A stretch of 61,673 nt of DNA from Alphaproteobacteria bacterium (GTDB lineage Bacteria; Pseudomonadota; Alphaproteobacteria; UBA9655), in assembly GCA_017992885.1 (NCBI GenBank), contig JAGONT010000011.1, positions 1 to 61,673 of the forward strand. The letters are read 5' to 3'. How positions within the stretch are numbered: position 1 is the first letter of the stretch; each line of letters starts with the position of its first letter. This document shows positions 53,421 to 61,673 of this stretch, piece by piece. Position numbers and translations under genes: made by a program. Under the pieces are notes generated by a model, which searched no databases, was not told the DNA's origin, and saw only the letters and a list, made by a program, of their open reading frames with translations.

Positions 53421-54239
53421 TTAAGATGCTTTTTTACTTACTTCTTGCTGAGCTGCTGATGGAGATTTCGCAATATCTTTTAGTTTTTTATCCAATTCTT
53501 CAGCCGTAACATATCCTGGTAAAACTTTTGTTTCTCCGATAATTAATGTTGGTGTTTTATCAATTCCAAGCGCTTTTGCAAGTTCAAGCCCCTGGTCAAT
53601 TCGAGCCTGGAGAGCTTTGCTTTTCATATCTTCTTCAAGCTTTTTCACATCAATACCAAGAGAACTTGCTATCTTTAAGATTTGCTTTTTTGTTAAATGC
53701 TTGTCAGAGGAGAAAATAGCGGCTTGAAGTTGGTCGTATTTGCCTTGTTCCTTTGCGGCAAGCATAGCTTTAACTGCCATAAAAGAACCTTGCCCCATAA
53801 TCGGGAGATCTTTAAAAACAACCTTTACGTCTTTGTTTGTCTTGAGCAAAGTATCTAGCTCACCATGCATTTTTTTGCAATACCCGCAATAGGGATCCAG
53901 AAAAACGACTAAAGATTGGGTTCCTTTAGGATTTCCTCCGATAGGATCAGCTGCGTCCTTAAAGATTTTATCTTTATTTTCAGCGACAGCTTTTTCTATT
54001 TTAGCAATTTCTTCTTGTTGCTGCTTAATCATTGCCGCTTGCAAAGCGTTTGTGATGATATCAGGATGTTTAGCCAGATATTCAGTGGCGATTTTTTCAA
54101 TCTCTTCGCGTTGGGCTGAGGTAAAATTTGAGGCGGAAGACGGAAGATCCACTTGGGCTTGCGACGTTTCTTCTGCAAAAACTTCACTTACAAAATTTAA
54201 ACTGGCAAAAGATAACAGACATACATAGATTTTTTTCAT
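53421..54239 (-). CDS. DsbA-family thiol:disulfide oxidoreductase (Com1-like)
   Basis: A 272-residue periplasmic thioredoxin-fold protein. Signal peptide to about residue 22, an N-terminal helical dimerisation part (about 40-100), then FLDPYCGYCKKMHGE with the CGYC active site near residue 115 and the cis-Pro loop IDKTPTLIIGE near 228. It resembles the Com1/DsbA family found in Coxiella and Legionella surface proteins. It likely oxidises or isomerises disulfides, perhaps including the small cysteine-rich exported proteins in this window (inference). Confidence 0.9.
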   Translation of the reverse strand: MKKIYVCLLSFASLNFVSEVFAEETSQAQVDLPSSASNFTSAQREEIEKIATEYLAKHPDIITNALQAAMIKQQQEEIAKIEKAVAENKDKIFKDAADPIGGNPKGTQSLVVFLDPYCGYCKKMHGELDTLLKTNKDVKVVFKDLPIMGQGSFMAVKAMLAAKEQGKYDQLQAAIFSSDKHLTKKQILKIASSLGIDVKKLEEDMKSKALQARIDQGLELAKALGIDKTPTLIIGETKVLPGYVTAEELDKKLKDIAKSPSAAQQEVSKKAS

Positions 54240-54341
54240 TCGCTTTTCTCCCTTTTATTAAATAAAAAAGTTTAATCAATTCTTTTCTTTTTCACAAGGC
54301 ACTTTCCTGCTCAATCATGAACTTACTCTGAGCACGCAAAT

Positions 54342-55103
54342 TTACCAAGCTGGTAAAATGGCTCCTTTGAATTTTTCTTGAATAAAAATTTTTATAGGTT
54401 CGCTTTGATAGAGTTGAATAACCTGCTTGACTTCAGGACGAGTTTCATCTTCGCGAATCGCGATGACATTTGCATAAGGAGAATTTTTATCCTCGCTCGC
54501 AAGAGCCGTGTGTGGATTAAGTCCTGCCAAAAGAACCCAATCCGTATTAATCACCGCCGCATCCACATCATCCAATGTTCGAGGCAACTGAGGGGCCTCA
54601 ATTTCAAGAATAGTAAGTTCTTTTGGATTATTGACAATATCTAGAATAGAGGGATTTTCAGAAGACGTTAACTTGATTAATCCCTCTTTTTCTAAGAGCT
54701 TGAGAGCTCGGCCTTCGTTCGTTGGATCACTTGGAATGGCAATTTTTGATTTGTCTTTTAAGTTCGCAAGCTTTGTAAGCGTATTGCTATAAATTCCGAG
54801 CGGCATTAAGACTGTTTTCCCTGCTGATTTAATTTTATATCCCCGGCTTTTAACTTGCTCATCCAAAAAAGGCTGATGCTGGTAGACATTAATGTCCAAC
54901 TCTTTGTCATTTAAAGCAGCATTCGGCAATATAAAATCATTAAATTCAATAAGTTGAATTTCAATGCCTTCAGCTTTAGCAAGTTCTTTTACTTTCTCCA
55001 TGATCATCGCATGGGGGCCTGCTGTAACTCCTACCTTTAAAGGGGTTGCTATAAGATGTGTTATCGATAAAAGCAAAAAAACAAAAGTCATTAATAACTT
55101 CAT
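54342..55103 (-). CDS. metQ: methionine ABC transporter substrate-binding protein
   Basis: A 253-residue NlpA/MetQ-family binding protein: LKVGVTAGPHAMIMEKVKEL, the DKELDINVYQHQPFLDEQV motif near residue 70, SKIAIPSDPTNEGRAL near 120 and AAVINTDWVLLAGL near 190. The signal peptide ends near ATP and has no lipobox cysteine, so the protein is likely soluble in the periplasm rather than a lipoprotein. Last gene of metNIQ. Confidence 0.93.
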   Translation of the reverse strand: MKLLMTFVFLLLSITHLIATPLKVGVTAGPHAMIMEKVKELAKAEGIEIQLIEFNDFILPNAALNDKELDINVYQHQPFLDEQVKSRGYKIKSAGKTVLMPLGIYSNTLTKLANLKDKSKIAIPSDPTNEGRALKLLEKEGLIKLTSSENPSILDIVNNPKELTILEIEAPQLPRTLDDVDAAVINTDWVLLAGLNPHTALASEDKNSPYANVIAIREDETRPEVKQVIQLYQSEPIKIFIQEKFKGAILPAW

Positions 55104-55120
55104 GATATAAATATCCTGTC

Positions 55121-55759
55121 TTATTTTTTTAAAAATGCCGATAGAAAATCACCTAACATTTGCACACATTGCACCATAACTATCAGGATAATAACAATGA
55201 GGATAAGTAAGGTAAAGTCATACCTTTGGTAGCCATATCGCAGAGCAAGGTCTCCCAATCCTCCTCCCCCAATAGTTCCTGCCATTGCAGAAAAACCTAT
55301 AATATTGATTGAAACAGTCGTAAGTCCAGAAATAATAAGAGGTAACGCTTCGCGAAATTGAATTTGTAGAATGATCTGCAGATTTGAGATGCCTAAAGCA
55401 ATCCCTACTTCGATCAAGCCCTTTGGAATTGTATTTAAAGCATCTTCTATGATACGGGCAATGAGGAGGCTCGCAGCAAAGGTTAAAGGGAGAGTTGCTG
55501 CAGCCGTACCTATGGACGTGCCCACCCAGAAACGTGTAAAAGGAATCATGACAATAATAAGGATGATAAAAGGGATCGAGCGAAAGGCATTAAGAATAAT
55601 TCCTAATAAATTGAAAATAAAAGGTTTTGGCAAGAGCCCGGAAGGTTTTGTTAAAACAAGAAGACACGCGAATAGAGCACCAATGGCCGTCCCCAAAACC
55701 ATGGATATTCCAACCATCATAAGAGTTTCCATTAGGGAATTAATCACTAGTTGTTCCAT
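55121..55759 (-). CDS. metI: methionine ABC transporter permease
   Basis: A 212-residue permease with about five membrane helices. The EAA-type loop near residues 125-140 reads PKGLIEVGIALGISNLQIIL, and QFREALPLIISGL follows. NIIGFSAMAGTIGGGGLGDLA is characteristic of MetI. It overlaps metN by 13 bases and precedes metQ by 17. Confidence 0.93.
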   Translation of the reverse strand: MEQLVINSLMETLMMVGISMVLGTAIGALFACLLVLTKPSGLLPKPFIFNLLGIILNAFRSIPFIILIIVMIPFTRFWVGTSIGTAAATLPLTFAASLLIARIIEDALNTIPKGLIEVGIALGISNLQIILQIQFREALPLIISGLTTVSINIIGFSAMAGTIGGGGLGDLALRYGYQRYDFTLLILIVIILIVMVQCVQMLGDFLSAFLKK

Positions 55760-56823
55760 AGGTCACTTGCTTCTTGGGGGAGATATCCAATAATTTCAGA
55801 CGAGACCCCTCTTTGCTTAAGGTCTTTCATAAGTTCCGTAATTTTAGCTATCTCATAAGGAATCGAAACGATAAGACAACCAAAAGCAGTTTCCCGTATA
55901 TGATCTAAATTTCCAAATAAGATGTTGATGGGAATATCATACTTTTTAATGATAGAGAAAATGATAGGTTCTTCTGCTGCTTCACTTGAAAAAAAGAGCC
56001 GCAATAACGCTGCTGATTGAGGAGTTGGGGTTTGTCTAAGCCTTTCTTGAAGATGATGGGGTAAATCTCTATTAATCAGATTGCGAATCAATGACTTTGT
56101 CACAGTGTTTTGTGGATAAAGCAAAATTGAAGTAATGTTGTTTTTTTCAACGATTCTTCCCTCTTCCAGAACACAAACTTCATTACATATTTCACGAACA
56201 ACAGCCATATCGTGAGTAATCATAATAATTGTGACGCCCAGTCTTTTATTTAAGTCACGTAATAATTCAAGAATTTCCAAAGATGTTTCAAAGTCCAACG
56301 CAGAGGTAAACTCATCACAAAGCAGAAGAGACGCATCACTAATGAGGGCGCGGGCTATTGCAACGCGTTGTGATTGCCCACCACTCAGTTGACTGGGGTA
56401 GCTGTTTTCTTTCCCTTTTAGACCTACAAGTTTAAGCATATTTAAAGCTTTTGAACGATTTTGTTCAGAGTTTCCCTGGAGAAGTTTTAAGGGAAACATA
56501 ACATTTTCAAAGGCTGTTAAGCGGCTTAATAGGTTAAAACTCTGAAAAACATTACCGATTTTTTGCTGAATTCGCCGTTTCTCCTTTTCAGAAATTCCTG
56601 TAAATAACTGGTTATCTATCGTGATAGTCCCAACAGTAGGTTGCTCTAATCCATTAAGGCAACGAAAAAGGGTACTTTTCCCAGCCCCACTTTTTCCAAT
56701 AATTCCTAAAATTTCACCCTGAGGGACCTCAAGATTAATGTCTTGTAGAACCATAGATTCATAGGATTTTTTTAGATTTTTTATAACAATAGCCAACGAA
56801 TTATTTCTAATAGAATTCATCAT
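55747..56823 (-). CDS. metN: methionine ABC transporter ATP-binding protein
   Basis: A 358-residue ABC ATPase: Walker A GKSGAGKSTLFR, Q-loop FQSFNLLS, signature LSGGQSQRVAIARAL, Walker B LLLCDEFTSALD and H-loop THD. The C-terminal region (about 265-350) is a NIL domain, with FGCLIVSIPYE, which binds methionine in MetN and inhibits transport when the cell is replete. Energises methionine uptake. Confidence 0.95.
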   Translation of the reverse strand: MMNSIRNNSLAIVIKNLKKSYESMVLQDINLEVPQGEILGIIGKSGAGKSTLFRCLNGLEQPTVGTITIDNQLFTGISEKEKRRIQQKIGNVFQSFNLLSRLTAFENVMFPLKLLQGNSEQNRSKALNMLKLVGLKGKENSYPSQLSGGQSQRVAIARALISDASLLLCDEFTSALDFETSLEILELLRDLNKRLGVTIIMITHDMAVVREICNEVCVLEEGRIVEKNNITSILLYPQNTVTKSLIRNLINRDLPHHLQERLRQTPTPQSAALLRLFFSSEAAEEPIIFSIIKKYDIPINILFGNLDHIRETAFGCLIVSIPYEIAKITELMKDLKQRGVSSEIIGYLPQEASDLWNN

Positions 56824-56843
56824 GATGCTTGTGAGAAATGATT

Positions 56844-57728
56844 TTAAAGCTCTTCTTCTTGCATTTTTTTTAAAAGAAAATCAACAAATACCTGTATACG
56901 CTTAAGATTTGCCAGATGAGAAGAATATACCACAAATCGATAAACTGTTGTACCAGGAATATTAGGAAGAATCTCAACCATTTCAGGATCGTCCCCTACC
57001 ATATACTTATGGAGAGCTGCAATTCCAATACCTGATCGGGTGGCTTCATAAATAGCTTGGCCACTGTTAATAACGAGATATGGGATACGCGGTTTTTGAG
57101 CTCCTATCTTTAAAAGCCAATCAAGATCACTATAAATGTGAGGCATTTCTTTGCCAAAAACAATAAGCTTATGATGATCAAGGTCTTCAGGTTTTTGAGG
57201 CGTTCCATGCTTTTCTAAGTAGGATCGACTTGCATAAATACGAAAACGATAAGAGATAGGTTCACAATGAATAAGATCTGGACTGTTGAGAGCAAGGGCT
57301 GTGATACCAATATCTGCTTCCCGCATATTCAGATCGACTTCTTCATCCTTCAAAAAAACGGTTATGTCGATGTCTGGATATTGATCAAGAAATTCTTGAA
57401 GACGCGGTGCAAGCCATAAGGATCCGAAGGCGAGCGTTGTTGCAATTTGAATAGGACCTCGGGGATAATTTTTAAGTTCGTCCATGGTGGTTTGAGCCAT
57501 AGCGAGCTGAGCAAAAACATTAATGACTGTCGTTTCAAGAGCTTTACCAGCTTCTGTAAGAATGAGGCCACGGGGGACACGCGTAAAAAGGGGAGTTCCA
57601 AACCCTTCTTCAAGGATATTAATTTGGCGACTAATAGCTGACTGGCTAATATTCAGGACTTCCGTTGCTTTGGTAAAGCTCCCTGCACAAGCAACAGCAT
57701 GAAAAACGCGTAACTTATCCCAATCCAT
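56844..57728 (-). CDS. LysR-family transcriptional regulator
   Basis: A 294-residue LysR-type regulator with an N-terminal winged helix (MDWDKLRVFHAVACAGSFTK and QSAISRQINILEE) and a periplasmic-binding-like effector domain from about residue 90. It lies first in the minus-strand unit, 20 bases before metN, so it may control methionine uptake; the effector is unknown. The divergent interval of about 175 bases to the riboswitch holds its promoter. Confidence 0.88.
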   Translation of the reverse strand: MDWDKLRVFHAVACAGSFTKATEVLNISQSAISRQINILEEGFGTPLFTRVPRGLILTEAGKALETTVINVFAQLAMAQTTMDELKNYPRGPIQIATTLAFGSLWLAPRLQEFLDQYPDIDITVFLKDEEVDLNMREADIGITALALNSPDLIHCEPISYRFRIYASRSYLEKHGTPQKPEDLDHHKLIVFGKEMPHIYSDLDWLLKIGAQKPRIPYLVINSGQAIYEATRSGIGIAALHKYMVGDDPEMVEILPNIPGTTVYRFVVYSSHLANLKRIQVFVDFLLKKMQEEEL

Positions 57729-57903
57729 GATTTTACACCTGATTCTATTTATATTGTATCATAAGACTTTATTTTCTATTTGCAAATGACCCATTCTAAG
57801 GAAAGACCCTCCACTATCAGTTTATGGATAAGATTGCGAGATTCCGATAATAAATATATTGACAATCCCCTCTCAATTGAAGGAATAATCTAAAGTGTTT
57901 AAA

Positions 57904-58116
57904 GGTGCATTTTTCAACAAACGAATGCTGAAAAGGGAATCCGGTGCGCATCAAATTGCAAGGCCGGAACTGCCCCCGCAACTGTAAACGGAGAACTATA
58001 CAAGCTATAAAACCACTGAGATGTATTCTTGGGAAGGGAGCTTGTCTTAGTGAAGACCCGTGAGTCAGGAGACCTGCCTGAAAACATAACTTACTACACA
58101 TCGGGCGGGGTGCACC
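57904..58116 (+). ncRNA. cobalamin riboswitch aptamer upstream of nrdAB
   Basis: The B12-box elements are present in order: P1 5' arm GGTGCA (57904-57909), the core GGGAATCCGGTGCGC, CCGGAACTGCCCCCGCAACT near 57963, CCACTG near 58012, GGGAAGG near 58031, and the B12 box GTGAGTCAGGAGACCTGCC near 58060. The P1 3' arm TGCACC is at 58111-58116. The family binds adenosylcobalamin or related forms. Placement ahead of class I ribonucleotide reductase is known in several bacteria, where B12 lowers expression of the B12-independent enzyme. Confidence 0.97.
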
Positions 58117-58197
58117 GAAGATGGGGTCGATATATACAATAAATTTAATTATGCATATAGGCACCTTTTAAAACTCCCGCCCTGAAAGATAAAGGGC
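58103..58197 (+). promoter_or_regulatory. riboswitch expression platform hiding the nrdA ribosome site
   Basis: Two exclusive pairings are visible. GCCCT (58179-58183) can pair with AGGGC (58193-58197), burying the AAAGGG ribosome site of nrdA. Alternatively GGGCGGG (58103-58109) can pair with CCCGCCC (58176-58182), with GGTGC and GCACC (58161-58165) extending it; this frees the ribosome site but breaks P1. B12 stabilises P1, so translation should fall when B12 is present. The mechanism is inferred from complementarity. Confidence 0.75.
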
Positions 58198-58203
58198 ATA
58201 AAT

Positions 58204-60117
58204 ATGAACCGCGCCTATGATTTTGATCGGGATGGACACTTAATTGATTTCAATCCGACTCCCACTATTTTAAAGTTCCCCGAAGATCGTAAAAAGAAAA
58301 CACCTTTAAAAATAACGACACCTCTCCAGTCAAAGATACTTCCTTCTCAGCTTCATCTCAACCGTAGTCGAGACGCTAAACTTACAGATTTTGGCAAAGC
58401 AACATTAAAGGATCGATATCTGCTGGAAGGGGAGAGCTATCAAGATATATTTGCGCGCGTTGCTTGTGCTTTTGCTGATGACCTCGCTCATGCTCAACGA
58501 CTTTATGATTATATCTCGCAACTCTGGTTTATGCCCGCAACCCCCATTCTTTCAAATGGAGGCGCTAAACGCGGTTACCCTATTTCTTGTTTTTTGAATG
58601 CAGTTGCCGATAGCTTAGATGGTATTGTCTCTACCTGGAATGAAAACGTACTCCTCGCTTCGAATGGCGGTGGCATTGGTACTTACTGGGGATTTCTCCG
58701 GAGTGTGGGAGAATCCATAGGACGTGCTGGACAAACTTCAGGTATCATTCCCTTTATTCGAGTGATGGATTCGCAAACTCTTGCCATAAGTCAAGGTTCG
58801 CTTCGACGAGGAAATGCAGCTGTTTATCTTGACATTCACCACCCTGAAATTGAAGAATTTTTAGAAATTCGCAAAGCATCGGGCGACTTTAATCGAAAGA
58901 GTTTAAATCTACACCATGGGATCACTCTAACGGATGAATTTATGCAAGCAGTTGGGGGAGATAAAGAATTTGGACTTAAAAGCCCCAAAACAGGCGAAGT
59001 TGTTCGAACGGTCAATGCACGAAAATTATTTCAGAAAATCTTGGAAATTCGCCTGCAATCGGGAGAACCTTACCTTATCTTCATTGATACAGCCAACAAA
59101 GCCATGGCAAAGCATCAACGTGAGTTGGGTTTAAAAATACGAATGTCCAACCTATGTAGTGAGATTTTACTCCCAACAGGTCCCGATCATTTAGGCAAAG
59201 ACCGAACAGCCGTATGCTGCTTATCTTCCCTTAATGCAACGACGTGGGATGAATGGCACGATAATCCCTTGATCATCGAGGATGTATTACGTTTTCTTGA
59301 TAATGTTCTGCAAAATTTTATTGATACGGCACCAGAAGGTATGGCTCGAGCCAAATATTCTGCTATTCGTGAGCGTTCAGTGGGATTAGGGTTAATGGGC
59401 TTTCACTCTTTCCTTCAATCACAGAACATTCCTTTTGAAAGCGCTCTCGCCAAATCATGGAATATGAAAATCTTCCGCCACATTCGGCGAGAAGCCGATG
59501 CTGTTTCTGTAAAGCTAGCCAAAGAACGCGGGGCGTGCCCTGATGCAGAGGATCGTGGCCTCAAAGCCCGCTTTAGTCATAAGCTTGCTATTGCTCCTAC
59601 AGCTTCCATTAGCATCATCTGTGGAGGAACAAGCGCTTGTATTGAACCAATTCCTGCTAATATATACAATCATAAAACTCTTTCGGGTAATTATGCTGTC
59701 AAAAATCTTTATTTAGAAAAGGTTCTCGAATCTAAAAAAGCCAATAATGAAACTATATGGCAGTCAATTGTTGAAAACGAAGGCTCAGTGCAACATTTAG
59801 AGGTACTTTCTTTAGAAGAAAAAGAGGTATTTAAAACAGCCTTTGAAATAGACCAGAGATGGATTATCGAATTTGCTGCTGACCGCGCGCCTTATATCTG
59901 CCAAGGACAGTCAGTGAATCTCTTTTTGCCTGCGGACATTGATAAATGGGACTTATTGATGCTTCACTGGCAAGCTTGGGAAAAAGGCGTCAAAAGTCTT
60001 TATTATTGTCGTTCAAAGTCGATTCAAAGGCCGGAATATGTGGGAGGAGAGGGTCCCATGGAAAAACTCTTGCTTACCTCGTCCACAAACTATGAAGAAT
60101 GCCTCGCTTGTCAGTAA
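58204..60117 (+). CDS. nrdA: class I ribonucleotide reductase, alpha subunit
   Basis: The catalytic subunit, reducing ribonucleoside diphosphates. The 637-residue length is short for NrdA because the N-terminal ATP-cone (about 100 residues) is absent. Active-site elements are present: PISCFLN (first redox cysteine), SNLCSEI with the N-x-C-x-E triad, AVCCLSS (second redox cysteine), the tyrosine pair SLYYCRS and C-terminal ECLACQ cysteines that accept electrons from thioredoxin. The ATG at 58204 follows the riboswitch platform directly. Lack of the cone suggests weak dATP feedback on this subunit. Confidence 0.93.
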   Translation: MNRAYDFDRDGHLIDFNPTPTILKFPEDRKKKTPLKITTPLQSKILPSQLHLNRSRDAKLTDFGKATLKDRYLLEGESYQDIFARVACAFADDLAHAQRLYDYISQLWFMPATPILSNGGAKRGYPISCFLNAVADSLDGIVSTWNENVLLASNGGGIGTYWGFLRSVGESIGRAGQTSGIIPFIRVMDSQTLAISQGSLRRGNAAVYLDIHHPEIEEFLEIRKASGDFNRKSLNLHHGITLTDEFMQAVGGDKEFGLKSPKTGEVVRTVNARKLFQKILEIRLQSGEPYLIFIDTANKAMAKHQRELGLKIRMSNLCSEILLPTGPDHLGKDRTAVCCLSSLNATTWDEWHDNPLIIEDVLRFLDNVLQNFIDTAPEGMARAKYSAIRERSVGLGLMGFHSFLQSQNIPFESALAKSWNMKIFRHIRREADAVSVKLAKERGACPDAEDRGLKARFSHKLAIAPTASISIICGGTSACIEPIPANIYNHKTLSGNYAVKNLYLEKVLESKKANNETIWQSIVENEGSVQHLEVLSLEEKEVFKTAFEIDQRWIIEFAADRAPYICQGQSVNLFLPADIDKWDLLMLHWQAWEKGVKSLYYCRSKSIQRPEYVGGEGPMEKLLLTSSTNYEECLACQ

Positions 60118-60146
60118 ACACAGCAAAACAGAAAAAGGATCATAAA

Positions 60147-61244
60147 ATGGCGGATTACGGAGAGGCAAACCCTCTTGAATTGCAAGGGAAAAGACTTATT
60201 GGATTATTGGAATCATCCGGAACTTATGACATTGACCGTTATCCTTGGGCTTATGAATGCTGGAAACGACAGCAGCAGATTCATTGGATGGGTGAAGAAG
60301 TCCCTCTTGGCGAGGATATTAAAGACTGGCAGTCAGAGACTCTGACAGCAAATGAACGCAATCTTTTAACGCAGATTTTCCGTTTTTTTACGCAAGCAGA
60401 TGTTGAAGTCAGTGAAAATTATTTGAAACGTTATATTCCTATTTTTCAGCCACTGGAAATACAAATGATGATGGCAGCCTTTACCAATATGGAGACGGTG
60501 CATATTGATGCTTACGCTCTTCTTCTGAAAACATTGGGGATGGCTAAAACCGAATTTGAAGCTTTTCGTGATTATACGGCCATGCGGGCAAAAGCAGACT
60601 ATATGCAAGGTTTTGGCATGACAACCTGTGCTAATGTAGCACGTACTCTGGCTATGTTTGGCGCTTTTACGGAAGGTATGTGGTTGTTTGCTAGTTTTGC
60701 AATGCTCATGAATTTTCCCCGTCATAACAAAATGAGAGGCATGGGACAGATCATCACGTGGTCAATACGCGATGAGAGCTTGCATTGTGAGAGCATGATT
60801 AGACTTTATCATGAATGGGCCCAAGAAACCGGAGCTGTCACAAAATCTGTCGGTGATGATATCATCGATGTTGCTAAAACATCCGTAACTCTTGAAGACA
60901 AGTTTGTTGAACTTGCTTTTGAGTTTGGAGATGTTGAGGGAATGACGATGAAAGATATCAAAAATTACGTCCGCTACATTGCTGATTGGCGATTAACCCA
61001 GCTAAAGCTCACACCTGTTTATGGCTATTTTTCCGGAAGTCCTGGTCATTATCAGCAAACTCAACCTCATCCCCTTCCCTGGTTAAGCGCTATGCTTAAT
61101 GGTGTTGAGCATGCTAATTTTTTTGAAGCCCGTTCAACAGAGTATTCAAAAGCAGCCACACGGGGGAATTGGCATGGGGAAGGAGGAGCCTGGACCTTGT
61201 TTGATGATCTGCAAAGCAACCAAAGCGTGCCACCATTTTTTTAA
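60147..61244 (+). CDS. nrdB: class I ribonucleotide reductase, beta subunit
   Basis: The radical-generating subunit, 365 residues with the chosen start at 60147, which has an AAAGGA site; the earlier in-frame ATG at 60099 lies inside nrdA. All six metal ligands are visible: D in FFTQADVEVSEN, E and H in NMETVHIDAY, E in FTEGMWLF, and E and H in RDESLHCESM. The radical tyrosine is in the DAYALL block, at the E. coli Y122 position. So it is a tyrosyl-radical class I enzyme rather than a Tyr-less subtype. Coupled to nrdA with a 29-base gap. Confidence 0.94.
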   Translation: MADYGEANPLELQGKRLIGLLESSGTYDIDRYPWAYECWKRQQQIHWMGEEVPLGEDIKDWQSETLTANERNLLTQIFRFFTQADVEVSENYLKRYIPIFQPLEIQMMMAAFTNMETVHIDAYALLLKTLGMAKTEFEAFRDYTAMRAKADYMQGFGMTTCANVARTLAMFGAFTEGMWLFASFAMLMNFPRHNKMRGMGQIITWSIRDESLHCESMIRLYHEWAQETGAVTKSVGDDIIDVAKTSVTLEDKFVELAFEFGDVEGMTMKDIKNYVRYIADWRLTQLKLTPVYGYFSGSPGHYQQTQPHPLPWLSAMLNGVEHANFFEARSTEYSKAATRGNWHGEGGAWTLFDDLQSNQSVPPFF

Positions 61245-61673
61245 GATATTGCTTTCTTATTTCATAAGCGGGATCAATTTGTAGCCTTTATTTGTGTTAC
61301 AACACACTATGATTCGAAAAGAAGAATTACTGATGAGTTTTTATATAAAGCATTTTCAAAAAAATGATTGAGCATCAGCATCCTACTCAATCTTCTGGAA
61401 AATACTCAGAATAGTCTCTTTTAAAAAAATGACTGTGTAACGAGGGAGCGTATGACTTTTTGAGTCATAATACGCTTGTCATTCCAGTAAAAGGCTTATG
61501 TATTTTTTTAAAAAATATTTCCCACTAAATTTGTGTCGAAAATTTGACTCCAGATCATTCTTCATTTCATTGCGAGCAAGGTATTTGAGTAGATAATAAA
61601 AATATTTTAAATTTTGGAATCGAATAATTTTTCAGAGATTGAGAAGAGTATTAAGATTTATAGCTTTTTCTTT
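61245..61673. other. intergenic region after nrdB
   Basis: No supported gene. A small stem GATTGAG / CTCAATC at 61366-61392 could end the nrdAB transcript but lacks a T run. A second stem with a three-base bulge (GCGTA-TGACT / AGTCA-TAA-TACGC) is at 61448-61475. Nothing else recognised. Confidence 0.45.

Noticed and set aside
61448..61475. Terminator for nrdAB
   Set aside because: The stem has a three-base bulge, lies 200 bases after nrdB and lacks a T run, so it is not convincing.

Overview
The window is an AT-rich chromosomal segment that reads as an alphaproteobacterium, most likely a host-associated or intracellular one of the Holosporales / Caedibacter / Odyssella kind. This is inference from gene content. 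In favour are two MucR/Ros regulators, fumC followed by a ribbon-helix-helix gene, an LpoA-like / RsmI / YraN / BON block, ETF-ubiquinone oxidoreductase, a free-standing NDUFS6-type zinc-finger protein, many MFS carriers, LuxR-type regulators without a LuxI, three tandem tyrosine-phosphatase-like phytases, and many decaying genes. No 16S or ribosomal protein gene is present to settle it.

Layout. 0.1-12.2 kb: pyrH, two tandem paralogous MFS carriers, a PCu(A)C copper chaperone, a membrane GGDEF/EAL protein, three tandem membrane-anchored PTP-like phosphatases, PBP1A and ApaG. 12.3-20.1 kb: ETF-QO overlapping a sensor kinase, tadA, fumC with an RHH gene, a secreted coiled-coil protein with a recent 102-bp duplication, then a decayed fragment of a second fumC. 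20.3-26.6 kb: divergent LuxR-type paralogs, one coupled to an MFS carrier, a family 4 uracil-DNA glycosylase, a MucR regulator, a DnaA-N-like small protein and a structured small transcription unit. 26.6-36.9 kb: Bcr/CflA-type exporter, LpoA-like lipoprotein, RsmI, YraN, BON lipoprotein, YifB/ComM, a DMT carrier, ComEC and a second MucR. 37-42.3 kb: a glycan operon (two glycosyltransferases, a WbpI-like epimerase and the remnant of a WbpG/PseA-like amidotransferase) and a frameshifted DUF1937-like gene. 42.6-52.5 kb: an accessory island of small-molecule modifying enzymes (P-loop kinases, NUDIX, GNATs, nucleotidyltransferase, histidine phosphatase, aminoglycoside-phosphotransferase type kinase) mixed with remnants, bounded at one end by tRNA-Arg(CCG). 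52.8-61.3 kb: NDUFS6-like protein, DUF333 lipoprotein, Com1/DsbA-like protein, a metNIQ methionine importer with a LysR regulator, and a cobalamin riboswitch in front of class I nrdAB.

The most informative regulatory element is the cobalamin riboswitch at 57904-58116. Its 3' side can form two exclusive structures, one of which hides the nrdA ribosome binding site, so class I ribonucleotide reductase should be switched off when B12 is present. This predicts a B12-dependent reductase elsewhere in the genome. Other points of interest are the phosphatase triplet as candidate host-directed enzymes, a short hydrophobic ORF whose ribosome site is hidden and whose stop codon lies in a terminator, and several fragments (fumC, WbpG-like, GNAT, IS, alpha/beta hydrolase, DUF1937) that record ongoing decay.
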